A DNA stretch of 55,844 bases, taken from an uncultured Candidatus Melainabacteria bacterium (lineage in GTDB: Bacteria > Cyanobacteriota > Vampirovibrionia > Gastranaerophilales > Gastranaerophilaceae). Below the pieces are notes generated by a model, which saw only the letters and a list, made by a program, of their open reading frames with translations, was not told the origin of the DNA and searched no databases. A program made the translations under genes and the position numbers. Shown piece after piece: positions 33,409-42,530 of the stretch. Numbering within the stretch: the stretch's first letter is position 1; every line of letters starts with the position of its first letter. The stretch covers positions 1 to 55,844 of the forward strand of contig CAKUZB010000012.1 of NCBI GenBank assembly GCA_934717745.1, read 5' to 3'.

Positions 33409-34316
33409 TGTTAAATGAATTAATACAAACTTTTCAAACTCAACTTGGAACAATGCATTTATCAATTAAATTTGGTTGGTTAGACATTGCGGAAATACTT
33501 GTTATAGTTGCGTTTTTATATGCTGTTTATCGTAAATTTATTAAAAATACACAAGCGGAAAAGTTAGTTAAAGGTATATTATTTTTAGCATTGATGTGGT
33601 TTTTTTCAGAACTTTTAATCAGAATTGATTTAAATATTTTGGGTATGTTTTTAAGAACTACCGTTTTGATGATTGCGTTAAGTTTAATCGTTATTTTTCA
33701 ACCGGAACTAAGAAGATTTTTGGGATACTTAGGTCAAGGCGGATTTTTTAATGAGTTAATAACAAATAATCACGCAAAAAAAGATTTAGAAGTTGATGTT
33801 ATAAAAGAGATTATTGAATCAGTAAAATATCTTTCAAAAAACAAAGTAGGGGCGTTGATTGTATTCCAAAATTCAATTGATACTTCTTCATTTTTCGATG
33901 TTGGAACAAAAGTTGATGCGTTGGTTTCAACTGAATTGATTTTGACAATATTTCACCCAAATACTCCGTTGCATGATGGTGCAATGGTTATTAAAGATTT
34001 TAGAATTCATTCGGCAGGGGTGTTATTGCCGTTAACAGAAGATCCAAAATTAAGTTGGAAATACGGAACAAGACATCGTGCCGCAATTGGTGTTACTGAA
34101 GTGAGCGATTGTGCTTGTCTTGTTGTGTCAGAAGAAACGGGTGATGTATCTGTTTGTATGGACGGAACTTTGAAAAAATATGAAGATTTAGCAACTTTAA
34201 AAGCCGATTTGGAAAATATTCTTGGCTTGAAGAAAGATGTTGAAATTACAAACCAAAAAACAATTTTTAAAATAGATAATTTAATTACAATAAAGAAAAA
34301 CGAACACGAGAAATAA
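33408..34316 (+). CDS. cdaA: Diadenylate cyclase CdaA
   Basis: 302 residues: three N-terminal membrane segments (WLDIAEILVIVAFLYAVY, LFLALMWFFSELLI, TTVLMIALSLIVIF), then the DAC domain with HDGAMVI and GTRHRAAIGVTE motifs. Makes c-di-AMP, which controls potassium and osmotic balance. The usual Firmicutes partner cdaR/ybbR is absent; instead it sits between lysA and yitT. It is about 20 kb from trkA/trkH, whose RCK_C domains are candidate receptors. Confidence 0.95.
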   Translation: MLNELIQTFQTQLGTMHLSIKFGWLDIAEILVIVAFLYAVYRKFIKNTQAEKLVKGILFLALMWFFSELLIRIDLNILGMFLRTTVLMIALSLIVIFQPELRRFLGYLGQGGFFNELITNNHAKKDLEVDVIKEIIESVKYLSKNKVGALIVFQNSIDTSSFFDVGTKVDALVSTELILTIFHPNTPLHDGAMVIKDFRIHSAGVLLPLTEDPKLSWKYGTRHRAAIGVTEVSDCACLVVSEETGDVSVCMDGTLKKYEDLATLKADLENILGLKKDVEITNQKTIFKIDNLITIKKNEHEK

Positions 34317-34317
34317 A

Positions 34318-35202
34318 ATGGGACTTTTAAAAAAACAAAAACCGGTTATTGAAGTAAAAACAAAAGGACAAATATTTAGAGAATATTTATCTTCCTGTTT
34401 TGTAATTGCTTTAGGTGCAATGATTGCGGCTTTTGCCCTTGAATGCTTCTTGTTACCGAACGATATTATTGACGGCGGTGTTATCGGTATTGCAATGATG
34501 ATAAGTTATATTACAAAATGGAATTTGGGTATTTTGGTTGTCGTAATAAACTTACCATTTATTTATTTGGCTTTACAAAAAATGGGAAAACGGTTTGTTT
34601 TCAATGTTTTTTATGGTGTATCCATGTTGGCGATTTTTATCAACATGTTTGCTCATTATAAAGCAACAGAAGCACCTTTGTTGGCAACAGTTTTCGGTGG
34701 TGTAATTTTAGGTGTTGGTGTTGGATTGATTTTAAGAAGCGACGGTGCTTTAGACGGTACTGAAATTTTGGCAATTCGACTTGCAAAAAAACTTGGATTT
34801 TCTGTTGGTGAAATAATTATGTTCTTCAACATATTTATTTATACTGCGGCAGGATTTTTGTACGGCTGGGACAGTGCGATGTATTCAATTTTGACATATT
34901 TTATTGTATACAGAGTTATTGATGTTGTTTTAGAAGGCTTAAACAGTTCAAAATCAGCATTAATTATTTCTCAATACCCTAAAGAAATTGGGAATGCAAT
35001 CATAAAAGAATTAGATATAAGCGTTACTTACCAAAAAGGTAAAGGCGGTTATTCAGGTCAAGAAAAAACAATTATTTATTGCGTCGTAAATCGTTTAGAA
35101 GTATCAAAAATGAAAAAATTAATCAGAGAAATTGATCCGGAGGCATTTTTGGTAATTCAAGATGTTTACGAAGTTGAAGGTGTCAGAGTTAAAAAGAAAT
35201 AA
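34318..35202 (+). CDS. yitT: YitT-family membrane protein (DUF161/DUF2179)
   Basis: 294 residues. About five to six membrane segments in the first 200 residues (ALGAMIAAFALECFLLPN, NLGILVVVINLPFIYLAL, LRSDGALDGTEILAI) followed by a soluble DUF2179 domain with GKGGYSGQEKTIIYCVV. This two-part layout is diagnostic of YitT proteins; the transported molecule, if any, is unknown. Starts one base after the cdaA stop, so it shares the operon. The symbol is a family label. Confidence 0.85.
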   Translation: MGLLKKQKPVIEVKTKGQIFREYLSSCFVIALGAMIAAFALECFLLPNDIIDGGVIGIAMMISYITKWNLGILVVVINLPFIYLALQKMGKRFVFNVFYGVSMLAIFINMFAHYKATEAPLLATVFGGVILGVGVGLILRSDGALDGTEILAIRLAKKLGFSVGEIIMFFNIFIYTAAGFLYGWDSAMYSILTYFIVYRVIDVVLEGLNSSKSALIISQYPKEIGNAIIKELDISVTYQKGKGGYSGQEKTIIYCVVNRLEVSKMKKLIREIDPEAFLVIQDVYEVEGVRVKKK

Positions 35203-35258
35203 AACTAGACAATCTTGATAAATTGTTATAATATAAAATTAACAAGGAGAATTAGAAT

Positions 35259-35612
35259 ATGGCAGGAAAACATTCAGATACAATTCCAATAGAGGTAAGC
35301 ATTTTAACTGCGGATCACGACATTAAGGGAACTGTACACGTTTCAAAATATACTAATACAAATCGTGAGTTAACAGATTTATTGAACGATAAAGAACGTC
35401 GTTTTCTTGCTGTTACAAATGCAGAAATTTATTCAAGAAATTCTACTCAACCTCCAAGAAGATATAATTTCTTAGAAATTCACATGGACTATGTTTTAAT
35501 GGTTCACCCATCGGCTCAAGCAGTGTTTAAAGAATCTGCAAAGGCTCAAGAAGATATTGCAAGGTTTAGAGATTTGAGATTAAAATTAAATCAAACAAAA
35601 CCTTTTAAATAG
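35259..35612 (+). CDS. Small conserved cytoplasmic protein of unknown function
   Basis: 117 residues: an all-beta-looking N-terminal part (VSILTADHDIKGTVHVSKY, FLAVTNAEIYS, FLEIHMDYVLMVHPS) and a helical tail. The shape recalls DUF6812-type proteins, a weak resemblance only. It has its own SD (AAGGAG) and a TATAAT near 35229. Lies between yitT and serA, separated from serA by a hairpin at 35641-35665. Function unknown. Confidence 0.65.
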   Translation: MAGKHSDTIPIEVSILTADHDIKGTVHVSKYTNTNRELTDLLNDKERRFLAVTNAEIYSRNSTQPPRRYNFLEIHMDYVLMVHPSAQAVFKESAKAQEDIARFRDLRLKLNQTKPFK

Positions 35613-35640
35613 GATTTATAGAAAATATTGTTAGAATATT

Positions 35641-35665
35641 ATGCCCGATTTGTAAAATCGGGCAT
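35641..35665 (+). terminator. GC-rich hairpin ahead of serA (terminator or leader element)
   Basis: ATGCCCGATTT (35641-35651), loop GTA, AAATCGGGCAT (35655-35665): eleven perfect pairs. There is no T-run on either side, so intrinsic termination would be weak. The serA SD starts about ten bases downstream, so the hairpin could also affect serA translation or protect a processed end. Confidence 0.55.
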
Positions 35666-35685
35666 TAAATTACAAAGGTAGGGAT

Positions 35686-37272
35686 ATGAAAGTTTTAGTT
35701 ACAGATAAATGTAATGATATGGCACGTGAAATTGTTGCTCAAGTTGCAGATGTTGATGTTCTTCCAACAATGACAGAAGACGAATATGTTGAAAATATTG
35801 GCAAGTATGATGCTTTAATTATAAGAAGTGCTTCAAAAATTACAAAAAGAATTATTGATGTTGCTGATAATTTAAAAATTATTGGTAGAGCGGGTGTTGG
35901 TGTTGATAATATTGATATTGACGCAGCAACTCAAAAGGGTATTATTGTTGTAAATTCACCTGACGGCAACACAAATGCAGCGGCAGAACATACTGTGGCA
36001 ATGATGCTTTCTATGGCAAGAAATATCCCAAGTGCTTGTCAATCAACAAAAGAGGGTAAATGGGACAGAGCAAAATATACAGGTGTAGAAGTTTTTGGTA
36101 AAACTTTAGGTATTATCGGGCTTGGAAAAATTGGCTCTCATGTAGCAAAAGTTGCACTCGCTTTGGGTATGAAAGTTATTGTTTATGACCCATATACAAC
36201 AGAAAGTGCTGTTAAATCAATGGGTGGTGAGTATGTTTCTGATTTGAATGATTTTTGGGGTGTTTGTGATTTTATTACAGTTCACGTTCCAAAAACAAAA
36301 GAAACTGTTGATTTAATTAATAAAAATACAATTGCAAAAATGAAAGATGGAGTAAGACTTATTAATTGTGCAAGAGGTGGAATTATCAATGAAAACGATT
36401 TAAGAGAAGCACTTGATAAAGGTAAAGTTGCAGGGGCTGCAATTGACGTATATTGTGATGAACCTGATATTCAATCTTGTCCGTTGTTCGGTTGTGAAAA
36501 AAATATTTTGATGACACCTCACTTAGGAGCAAGTACTTCTGAAGCACAAATCAATGTTGCTTTAGACGTAGCAAACCAAATTAAAGAGGTTCTTTCTGGC
36601 GGTTCTGCAACAAGTGCTGTAAATATTCCAAGTTTGAAACCGGCAATTTTAGAACCGGTAAAAGATTATATGTTATTGGCTCAAAATGTTGGTGAATTTG
36701 CAGACCAAATGGTAAATGGCAATTTGAAATCAATTGAAATTACTTTTAAGGGTAATCTTGCATCATTAGATGTTTCTCCATTGGAAACTTCTATTTTGAA
36801 AGGTATTTTTTCATCTTCAATGCAAGGAGTTAACTTTGTAAATGCCCCAATAATAGCAAAAAACAAAGGTATTGAAGTTTCAACTGTGAAATCTGCAACT
36901 TCAGGTGATTATATCGGGTCAATTACTGTAAAATTATCAACGGATAAAGAGCAAGTAAAAGTTTCAGGGGCATTGATTTCAGAAGATGTTAAACGTATTG
37001 TAAAAGTAAACAACTTTAATACAAGTATTGAACCTGAAGAACATATGTTACTTGTTCCTCATGAAAACAAGCCTTGTATGATTGCGAAAGTTGCAACTGT
37101 AATTGGTGAGGCAGGAATTAATATTAATCATATGAGCGTATCTCCGGAAAGCCAAAAACATCTTTCTATGATGATTATTTCAACAGGCTCTGAGGTTGAA
37201 GAAAAAGTTTTAAGTGAAATTAACAAGATTGACGGTATAACTGATGCAAAATACGTTCATTTAGGTAAATAA
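35686..37272 (+). CDS. serA: D-3-phosphoglycerate dehydrogenase
   Basis: 528 residues, the long (type I) form: substrate and NAD domains (GRAGVGVDNIDI, GLGKIGSHVA, catalytic Arg in LINCARGGI, and MTPHLGAST with the catalytic His), an intervening ASB domain (about 320-450), and a C-terminal ACT domain (CMIAKVATVIGEAGININHM) for serine feedback. First step of serine synthesis. The start is supported by AAAGG 8-10 bases upstream. A bidirectional terminator follows. Confidence 0.96.
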   Translation: MKVLVTDKCNDMAREIVAQVADVDVLPTMTEDEYVENIGKYDALIIRSASKITKRIIDVADNLKIIGRAGVGVDNIDIDAATQKGIIVVNSPDGNTNAAAEHTVAMMLSMARNIPSACQSTKEGKWDRAKYTGVEVFGKTLGIIGLGKIGSHVAKVALALGMKVIVYDPYTTESAVKSMGGEYVSDLNDFWGVCDFITVHVPKTKETVDLINKNTIAKMKDGVRLINCARGGIINENDLREALDKGKVAGAAIDVYCDEPDIQSCPLFGCEKNILMTPHLGASTSEAQINVALDVANQIKEVLSGGSATSAVNIPSLKPAILEPVKDYMLLAQNVGEFADQMVNGNLKSIEITFKGNLASLDVSPLETSILKGIFSSSMQGVNFVNAPIIAKNKGIEVSTVKSATSGDYIGSITVKLSTDKEQVKVSGALISEDVKRIVKVNNFNTSIEPEEHMLLVPHENKPCMIAKVATVIGEAGININHMSVSPESQKHLSMMIISTGSEVEEKVLSEINKIDGITDAKYVHLGK

Positions 37273-37293
37273 CTTTTTTTTAAAAAAGATATT

Positions 37294-37332
37294 AAAAGGG
37301 CGGACAAATCTTTGATTTGTCCGCCCTTTTTT
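37294..37332. terminator. Bidirectional terminator between serA and the acyl-CoA synthetase gene
   Basis: A 17-pair perfect stem (37294-37310 with 37314-37330), GGGCGG core, loop TTT, T-runs on both strands. It lies between two convergent genes. Confidence 0.93.
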
Positions 37333-37347
37333 ATGATGGTTTTGTCA

Positions 37348-39015
37348 TTATCTTTTTTTATCTTTATCGTATTCTTGTTTAATTTCTTTTCTTTTAACTT
37401 TTTTTGTAGCAGTTCTAGGGAGTGCTTCTTTTGAAATGATAATTGTTGTTGGACGTTTGAAGTTAGAAAGTCTTTTTGAGTATTCTTTTACTTCTTTAAT
37501 AATTTCTTTTTCTAAGTCAACATCGTTAGGGAAGTCATTTTGCATTTCTTCTGTTGGAACAATTTTTATAACTATATCTTCACTACCGTCTTTTTGTCCA
37601 CCTTGGCGAACACCACCGAATACGCAAAGTTCAGCGAATTTTGGTGATTTTTCCATAACTGCTTCAACTTCTTCAGGGAATACTTTTTTACCACCTGACA
37701 GAACAATCATGTTTTTAATTCTACCTGTAATCCAGATAAATCCGTCGTTGTCAATTCTTGCTATATCACCTGTTCTTAGCCAACCGTCTTCAGTCATAAC
37801 TTCTGCCGTTAAATCATCACGTTTGAAGTAACCTTTCATAACGTTAGGACCTTTTACTTGTAACTCGCCTGTTTCAGCGTCAATTCTTACATCCATATCC
37901 GGCAACGGTCTACCAACAGAACCCAATTTGTTATGTCCTTTAGTGTTTAAAGACACGATAGGGCTTGCTTCAGAAAGACCATAACCTTCATATACCTGAA
38001 TACCAATTGTATTGAAGAATTTACCGATATTTATATCTAATGGTGCACCACCTGATAAAACACCTTTAAATTTGCCACCTAAACGTTTATGTAATGTTCT
38101 GAATAATAATTTTCTTAAAGTGAAAGACGGAATTAATTCTGCAATTCTAAATTTCACGTGGAATAAAAATTTTCTAAACGGGTTATATTTGCTAACACTT
38201 GCTTCTAAACTTGTTTTTAGAAGTTTTAAAAATGCCGGAACTACAACCATGAATGTAACTTTTTTCTTTTGAATAACTTCAAATAGGTCGTTTGGTTTTA
38301 AACTTTTTGAGTAGTAAAGGTTCGCACCTAAACTCAAGAAAGATAAGAAGCCGACTGTTAATTCAAATAAGTGGTTCATTGGAAGAATTGAAAGTAATCT
38401 ATCATTTGGTGTAAGAGGGAAACTTTTTACTACGTTATTAACTTGAGAGATAATATTTTTGTAAGTAATTTGAACCCCTTTTGGCATACCTGTTGTACCT
38501 GATGTGTAGATGATAAGAGCAGTTTTGTTTTGGCTTCTGTGTCTCCATTTTTTTACCGGATAATCAGGAATTGTGTAGATACTTTCGTAATCTCTGTTTG
38601 CACCTTTGTCGTCCATCAAGATAACTTGTTCAATTGACGGAATTTGTTCTTTCATTTTTAAACCCATTTCAAAATGAGCACTTGAAACAAGTAAAATTCT
38701 TGGCAAACAGTCGTTTAAAATTGAATTTAATTCGTATTGAGTTAATTTAATATCCAAAGGAACTACAGTACCACCTGCAATAATAATAGAGAAGAATGCT
38801 GCACTCCATTCAGGTGTTGATTCTGATAAAATTGCAATTTTATCACCTTTTTGAATTCCATTGTGAATTAAATATCCGCCAAGTCTTTTTGCAAGTATAT
38901 TAATACCTTTGTAAGTCAATTCTGACCAACCTAAGTTTGTACGAATACCTAACGCTGTATTTTCTCCGAATTTTTTTGTTTTTTCTTCAAGGAATAATAG
39001 TAAATTATTAATCAT
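37348..39015 (-). CDS. Long-chain acyl-CoA synthetase-like AMP-forming ligase
   Basis: 555 residues from the ATG at 39015, which has AAAGGG eight bases upstream; a TTG six codons earlier lacks support. ANL-superfamily motifs: P-loop YTSGTTGMPKGVQIT, YEGYGLSEASPIV, GWLRTGDIARID, GRIKNMIVLSGGKKV, and the C-terminal lysine in LPRTATKKVKR. Activates fatty acids for lipid synthesis or degradation; no other beta-oxidation gene is visible, so a lipid-recycling role is more likely. Acyl-ACP synthetase activity (as in cyanobacteria) is an alternative. Confidence 0.88.
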   Translation of the reverse strand: MINNLLLFLEEKTKKFGENTALGIRTNLGWSELTYKGINILAKRLGGYLIHNGIQKGDKIAILSESTPEWSAAFFSIIIAGGTVVPLDIKLTQYELNSILNDCLPRILLVSSAHFEMGLKMKEQIPSIEQVILMDDKGANRDYESIYTIPDYPVKKWRHRSQNKTALIIYTSGTTGMPKGVQITYKNIISQVNNVVKSFPLTPNDRLLSILPMNHLFELTVGFLSFLSLGANLYYSKSLKPNDLFEVIQKKKVTFMVVVPAFLKLLKTSLEASVSKYNPFRKFLFHVKFRIAELIPSFTLRKLLFRTLHKRLGGKFKGVLSGGAPLDINIGKFFNTIGIQVYEGYGLSEASPIVSLNTKGHNKLGSVGRPLPDMDVRIDAETGELQVKGPNVMKGYFKRDDLTAEVMTEDGWLRTGDIARIDNDGFIWITGRIKNMIVLSGGKKVFPEEVEAVMEKSPKFAELCVFGGVRQGGQKDGSEDIVIKIVPTEEMQNDFPNDVDLEKEIIKEVKEYSKRLSNFKRPTTIIISKEALPRTATKKVKRKEIKQEYDKDKKR

Positions 39016-39217
39016 ATATATTTCCCTTTCCAACTTTTAAAAAGTCTTTTTGCTTCAAAATTTTTGGTATCAATTATTTTAGCCCAAAACATATTATACC
39101 CCAAAAAAAATCTAATGCAACTCTTTGAAAATAGTTCTATTAGTTGTAAGTACGGTAATGGTTTTAATAATGAGAGTTGTTATAATTTCAAATATCTAAT
39201 AAAGAAAGGGGTATTAA

Positions 39218-39751
39218 ATGAAATTTGAAGGTAGTCAAACTGAGAAAAATTTACAAGAGGCTTTTTGCGGAGAATCAAAAGCGAGAAATATGTATACTTT
39301 CTATGCTTCAAAAGCGAGAAAAGAGGGTTATGAACATATTGCAAAAATCTTTGAAGATACTGCAAATAATGAAAAAGAACACGCTAAAATTTGGTTTAAA
39401 TATTTAAATGGTGGTGAAATTCAGGATACTTTAAAAAATCTTGAAACCTCAATAAAAAGTGAACATTATGAGTGGACAGAAATGTATAAAAATTTTGCAA
39501 AAATTGCAAATGAAGAAGGTTTTGATGATATTGCGAAGCATTTTGAAATGGTTGCAACCGTTGAAAAATTTCATAATGAAAGATACGATAAAATTATGGA
39601 CGACTTAAAAGAGGATAATATTTTTAATTCGCCAGAGGCTGTAAAATGGGAGTGTGCAAAATGCGGTTTCCATGTTTTGAGTCAAACTGCACCAAAAGTT
39701 TGTCCATTATGTGCTCATCCGCAGTCATTCTTTTTTAAAGACAAAGATTAA
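39218..39751 (+). CDS. rbr: Rubrerythrin
   Basis: 177 residues. N-terminal four-helix diiron domain (EKNLQEAFCGESKARNMYTF, the first ExxR site; second EKEHAKIW; EKFHNERY) and a C-terminal rubredoxin domain with CAKCGF and CPLCAHP. Reduces hydrogen peroxide in anaerobes, indicating an anaerobic or microaerophilic life. AAAGGGG precedes the ATG; a TATAAT box lies at 39181-39186. Ends at a bidirectional terminator. Confidence 0.95.
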   Translation: MKFEGSQTEKNLQEAFCGESKARNMYTFYASKARKEGYEHIAKIFEDTANNEKEHAKIWFKYLNGGEIQDTLKNLETSIKSEHYEWTEMYKNFAKIANEEGFDDIAKHFEMVATVEKFHNERYDKIMDDLKEDNIFNSPEAVKWECAKCGFHVLSQTAPKVCPLCAHPQSFFFKDKD

Positions 39752-39765
39752 AAAACAATTTTATT

Positions 39766-39803
39766 TCGGTATTTGCAGTTTAATGCTGTGAATACCGATT
39801 TTA
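39766..39803. terminator. Bidirectional terminator between rubrerythrin and the PLD-family gene
   Basis: A 13-pair stem (39766-39778 with 39786-39798, two wobbles), a seven-base loop, T-rich on both strands. Confidence 0.8.
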
Positions 39804-39805
39804 CA

Positions 39806-41611
39806 TTATTTTTTTATAGTGCAACCTGAATCTTCTGAATCAATTTTTCCGTCAAAATCGTTATCGATTCCGTCATAACAAGAGCCTAATGAGTCGTGAG
39901 ATTCACTGGAAACATTTTTTCTTAACCAAATTTCCGGAATTTTATTCCAAAGGTATAAGAAAAAGTTTTTGTAATATTTTGCCATTCGTGGATTTTCTAT
40001 TAACAAGACGTTTTCGTCGTTTCGTGAATTACCACTTTTTGACAAGTTCATAGAACCTAAAATGATGTACCTATCATCAATAATGATACTTTTTGAATGC
40101 ATTTTGCCTGCATAATTTTCTGTTTTGACTTCAATTCCTTGTTCTCTTAGCATACTGTGAGTAGAATGTTTGTTGTTTGCGTTTGTCGCATCAAGAATGA
40201 TTTTTACATCAACGTTTCTTGCTTTTGCGTCTGCTAGGGCTTGTGAAAGTTTTTTGTGTGTAATTACAAATGTTGGTATGTAAATATAGTTTGTTGCATT
40301 GTTCACCAAAGGTATTATAACGGTGTCAATAATACTGTCTTGAGGCGAAAAATAAACTGAAACTAAGGAATTACCAAGTAATATATTTTCTTTATTTTCA
40401 AATTTTGTTTTTTTATTGTGGAATTTGTTATTGTACATTTGTTCAAATTCTTTTTCATAAATTTCAGCGATTTCTGGTGATTTTATTTGTACGATTGCAT
40501 TTGAATTAAATCCTGAAATATCAGTTGTGCTGATGTTTGCAGAGCCTGTTATGACAACTTTTTTATCAAAAATGAAGAATTTATTATGCATAATTGAGCC
40601 TTGATATGTTGCTTCTCCGTAATCTGCTTTGCTTTCAACCAAAGTGCGGGCAAGATTAAAGGTATCAGGGTAGAAATTAGAGCCTTGTCCGTTAACGTCA
40701 TAAACCATGCGGATTGTAACCCCTCTACGTATAGCATTTTGCAATGCAGTTGTTATATCTGGAATGTTTGTGTAACCGTATAGAGCCATATCAATTGTTT
40801 TATTGGTGTTATTTATTTGGTCTACAAGAGTGATGCAATAATCAGTCGTACACTTGTTGTCAGGTAAAAAGACTGTTGTTAAGTCGGTTAAAAATAGTTT
40901 TATTTGTTCTTGAGAAAATTCAAACTTTTGAGGATTAATTTTCTTTAAAAGTTCTTGTTCTTGTGCGTTTTTGTTGTCTTTAGTGCTATTTTTTATATTA
41001 TTAATGATATTTTGACAAAATTTGCATTCTTGAGCATCTTTTGGCAATTGATTTTTAGGTAAAATTACAAAATCATGTGCCATTTGTCCGTATTTACAGT
41101 TTAAATGATGATATTTATTACTTTTGTTATTATAAATTCTTAATTGATAGGTTTTTGCAAGTTGAATTTGTTTTGCGAAAGCCTTCTTGTTGACAGGTTT
41201 TCGGTCTTTTAATGCAAACGGTGAATTTTGTATAATTCGATTATAATTTTTTCCATTGAAGTAAATTATAATTTTTTTGTTATCAAGTTTTTTGAATTTT
41301 ACACTTTTGTCTTCAAGTAAATTTTGGGCATATTTTTCCGCAAAATATCCGATAGAAAGAGCCGTTTCCTCATCAATATCCATGCTTTCTGCATAATTTT
41401 TTTGATAATCGCTAACTTTTGAGGAAAAAGTTTCAACTCCGTCTACTGTAAATTTTTCGTTTACCTCTACTTTGCCGTTCTTATTTAAATCTAGTGCGAT
41501 TTGCGACGGTGAATAAACTTTAATAACTTTTACAGAATTTTTTGTATAAAGTATGCAAGATACGAAAACGATTAGCATACAAATAATTAAAATAATACTA
41601 AACTTTTTCAT
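39806..41611 (-). CDS. Exported phospholipase D-superfamily protein with calcium-type motifs
   Basis: 601 residues with an N-terminal signal or anchor (MKKFSIILIICMLIVFVSCI). In order: an EF-hand-like loop (DLNKNGKVEVNE, about residue 40), a probable metal-binding HHLNCKYGQ...CKFC segment (about 170-200), then two PLD catalytic HKD motifs, HNKFFIFD with GSANIS and HSKSIIID with GSMNLS, and a C-terminal DGIDNDFDGKIDSED, a MopE-like metal-binding motif. Both HKD sites are intact, so nuclease or phosphodiesterase activity outside the membrane is likely. The start overlaps the upstream deacetylase gene by 14 bases, with no SD of its own. Confidence 0.8.
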   Translation of the reverse strand: MKKFSIILIICMLIVFVSCILYTKNSVKVIKVYSPSQIALDLNKNGKVEVNEKFTVDGVETFSSKVSDYQKNYAESMDIDEETALSIGYFAEKYAQNLLEDKSVKFKKLDNKKIIIYFNGKNYNRIIQNSPFALKDRKPVNKKAFAKQIQLAKTYQLRIYNNKSNKYHHLNCKYGQMAHDFVILPKNQLPKDAQECKFCQNIINNIKNSTKDNKNAQEQELLKKINPQKFEFSQEQIKLFLTDLTTVFLPDNKCTTDYCITLVDQINNTNKTIDMALYGYTNIPDITTALQNAIRRGVTIRMVYDVNGQGSNFYPDTFNLARTLVESKADYGEATYQGSIMHNKFFIFDKKVVITGSANISTTDISGFNSNAIVQIKSPEIAEIYEKEFEQMYNNKFHNKKTKFENKENILLGNSLVSVYFSPQDSIIDTVIIPLVNNATNYIYIPTFVITHKKLSQALADAKARNVDVKIILDATNANNKHSTHSMLREQGIEVKTENYAGKMHSKSIIIDDRYIILGSMNLSKSGNSRNDENVLLIENPRMAKYYKNFFLYLWNKIPEIWLRKNVSSESHDSLGSCYDGIDNDFDGKIDSEDSGCTIKK

Positions 41612-42461
41612 ATTTGTGTTCTACTAATTTTGTGTATGTTGTAAATTCAAATCCAAAATTTTCTATTCTAAATTTCATGTCTTTGTTTCTTGTAATTAAG
41701 TATTCATTTTGTTTTTCAGAGTAGTATGGGTGGATTAAACATTCAACAAGAATGTTTTCGTCATTTTTAAACACTCTTAAGCCGTTTTCGACAGTGTTAT
41801 TATCCATCATTCCTGTGTAACTTACGCCAATGAGATAGTTATTTGTTGTTAGTTCAGGATAATTTTTTAAAGTTTCTCTATTTTTTAATGTAAAACTATT
41901 TAACAATGCCACTTTTATTTGGTTTATAGGGTATTTTAAGTTTAAATGTTTATTTAAAATTGGAGTTATGTAAGGTCTTTCAAATTGAGTTCTAATGTAC
42001 GGAATTTTGTATTCGTGAGCAAGTTTACATGTCAGTTCAAAAATGTTCGGAATTCCGTGAGTATGTACGTGAGAATCAATATGTGCAGGAATAAAATGTG
42101 GTAAAATCTTTTCGATTTGTGCTCTAAATTCAATTTCTAACTGGCGGATAAATTCCTTATCAGAAGATTTGAAAAGGATTTGCGACCAACTATTGTTAAA
42201 AATTCCGTTTTTATTTACAAGCATAGGAATTTTATCTGGATTTGTTAAGGCTTTACCTTCAATGATGTTTAAATGAACGCCAATACATAGTTCCGGACAT
42301 TCAGGTATTATTTCATTTACAACCGCATTAAAAGCCTCTCCGTTTGCACAAAGACTTGCAGATTTAAGCACACCACTGTTATAACCGTCAATTACTCCAC
42401 GGTTAATGTTTTTTGATAAACCTAAATCATCTGCGTTTAATATAAATTTCTTATTACTCAT
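41598..42461 (-). CDS. ChbG/YdjC-family carbohydrate deacetylase
   Basis: 287 residues from the ATG at 42461 (an upstream extension lacks support). Family motifs: NADDLGLSKNINRGVIDGY with the metal-binding Asp pair, GVHLNI, HIDSHVHTHG (metal His), and a late ECLIHPYYSE. Removes N-acetyl groups from oligosaccharides such as chitobiose or, in glycolipid pathways, from lipid-linked sugars. It is divergent from a GT2 glycosyltransferase, which supports a glycan or lipid-sugar role. Overlaps the PLD gene downstream. Confidence 0.85.
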   Translation of the reverse strand: MSNKKFILNADDLGLSKNINRGVIDGYNSGVLKSASLCANGEAFNAVVNEIIPECPELCIGVHLNIIEGKALTNPDKIPMLVNKNGIFNNSWSQILFKSSDKEFIRQLEIEFRAQIEKILPHFIPAHIDSHVHTHGIPNIFELTCKLAHEYKIPYIRTQFERPYITPILNKHLNLKYPINQIKVALLNSFTLKNRETLKNYPELTTNNYLIGVSYTGMMDNNTVENGLRVFKNDENILVECLIHPYYSEKQNEYLITRNKDMKFRIENFGFEFTTYTKLVEHKYEKV

Positions 42462-42530
42462 AAATTTTTCTTGCCCTTTGTTATAAAATATTATAATATA
42501 AAAACAAGCATAAAACAAAAAGGAAACAAA

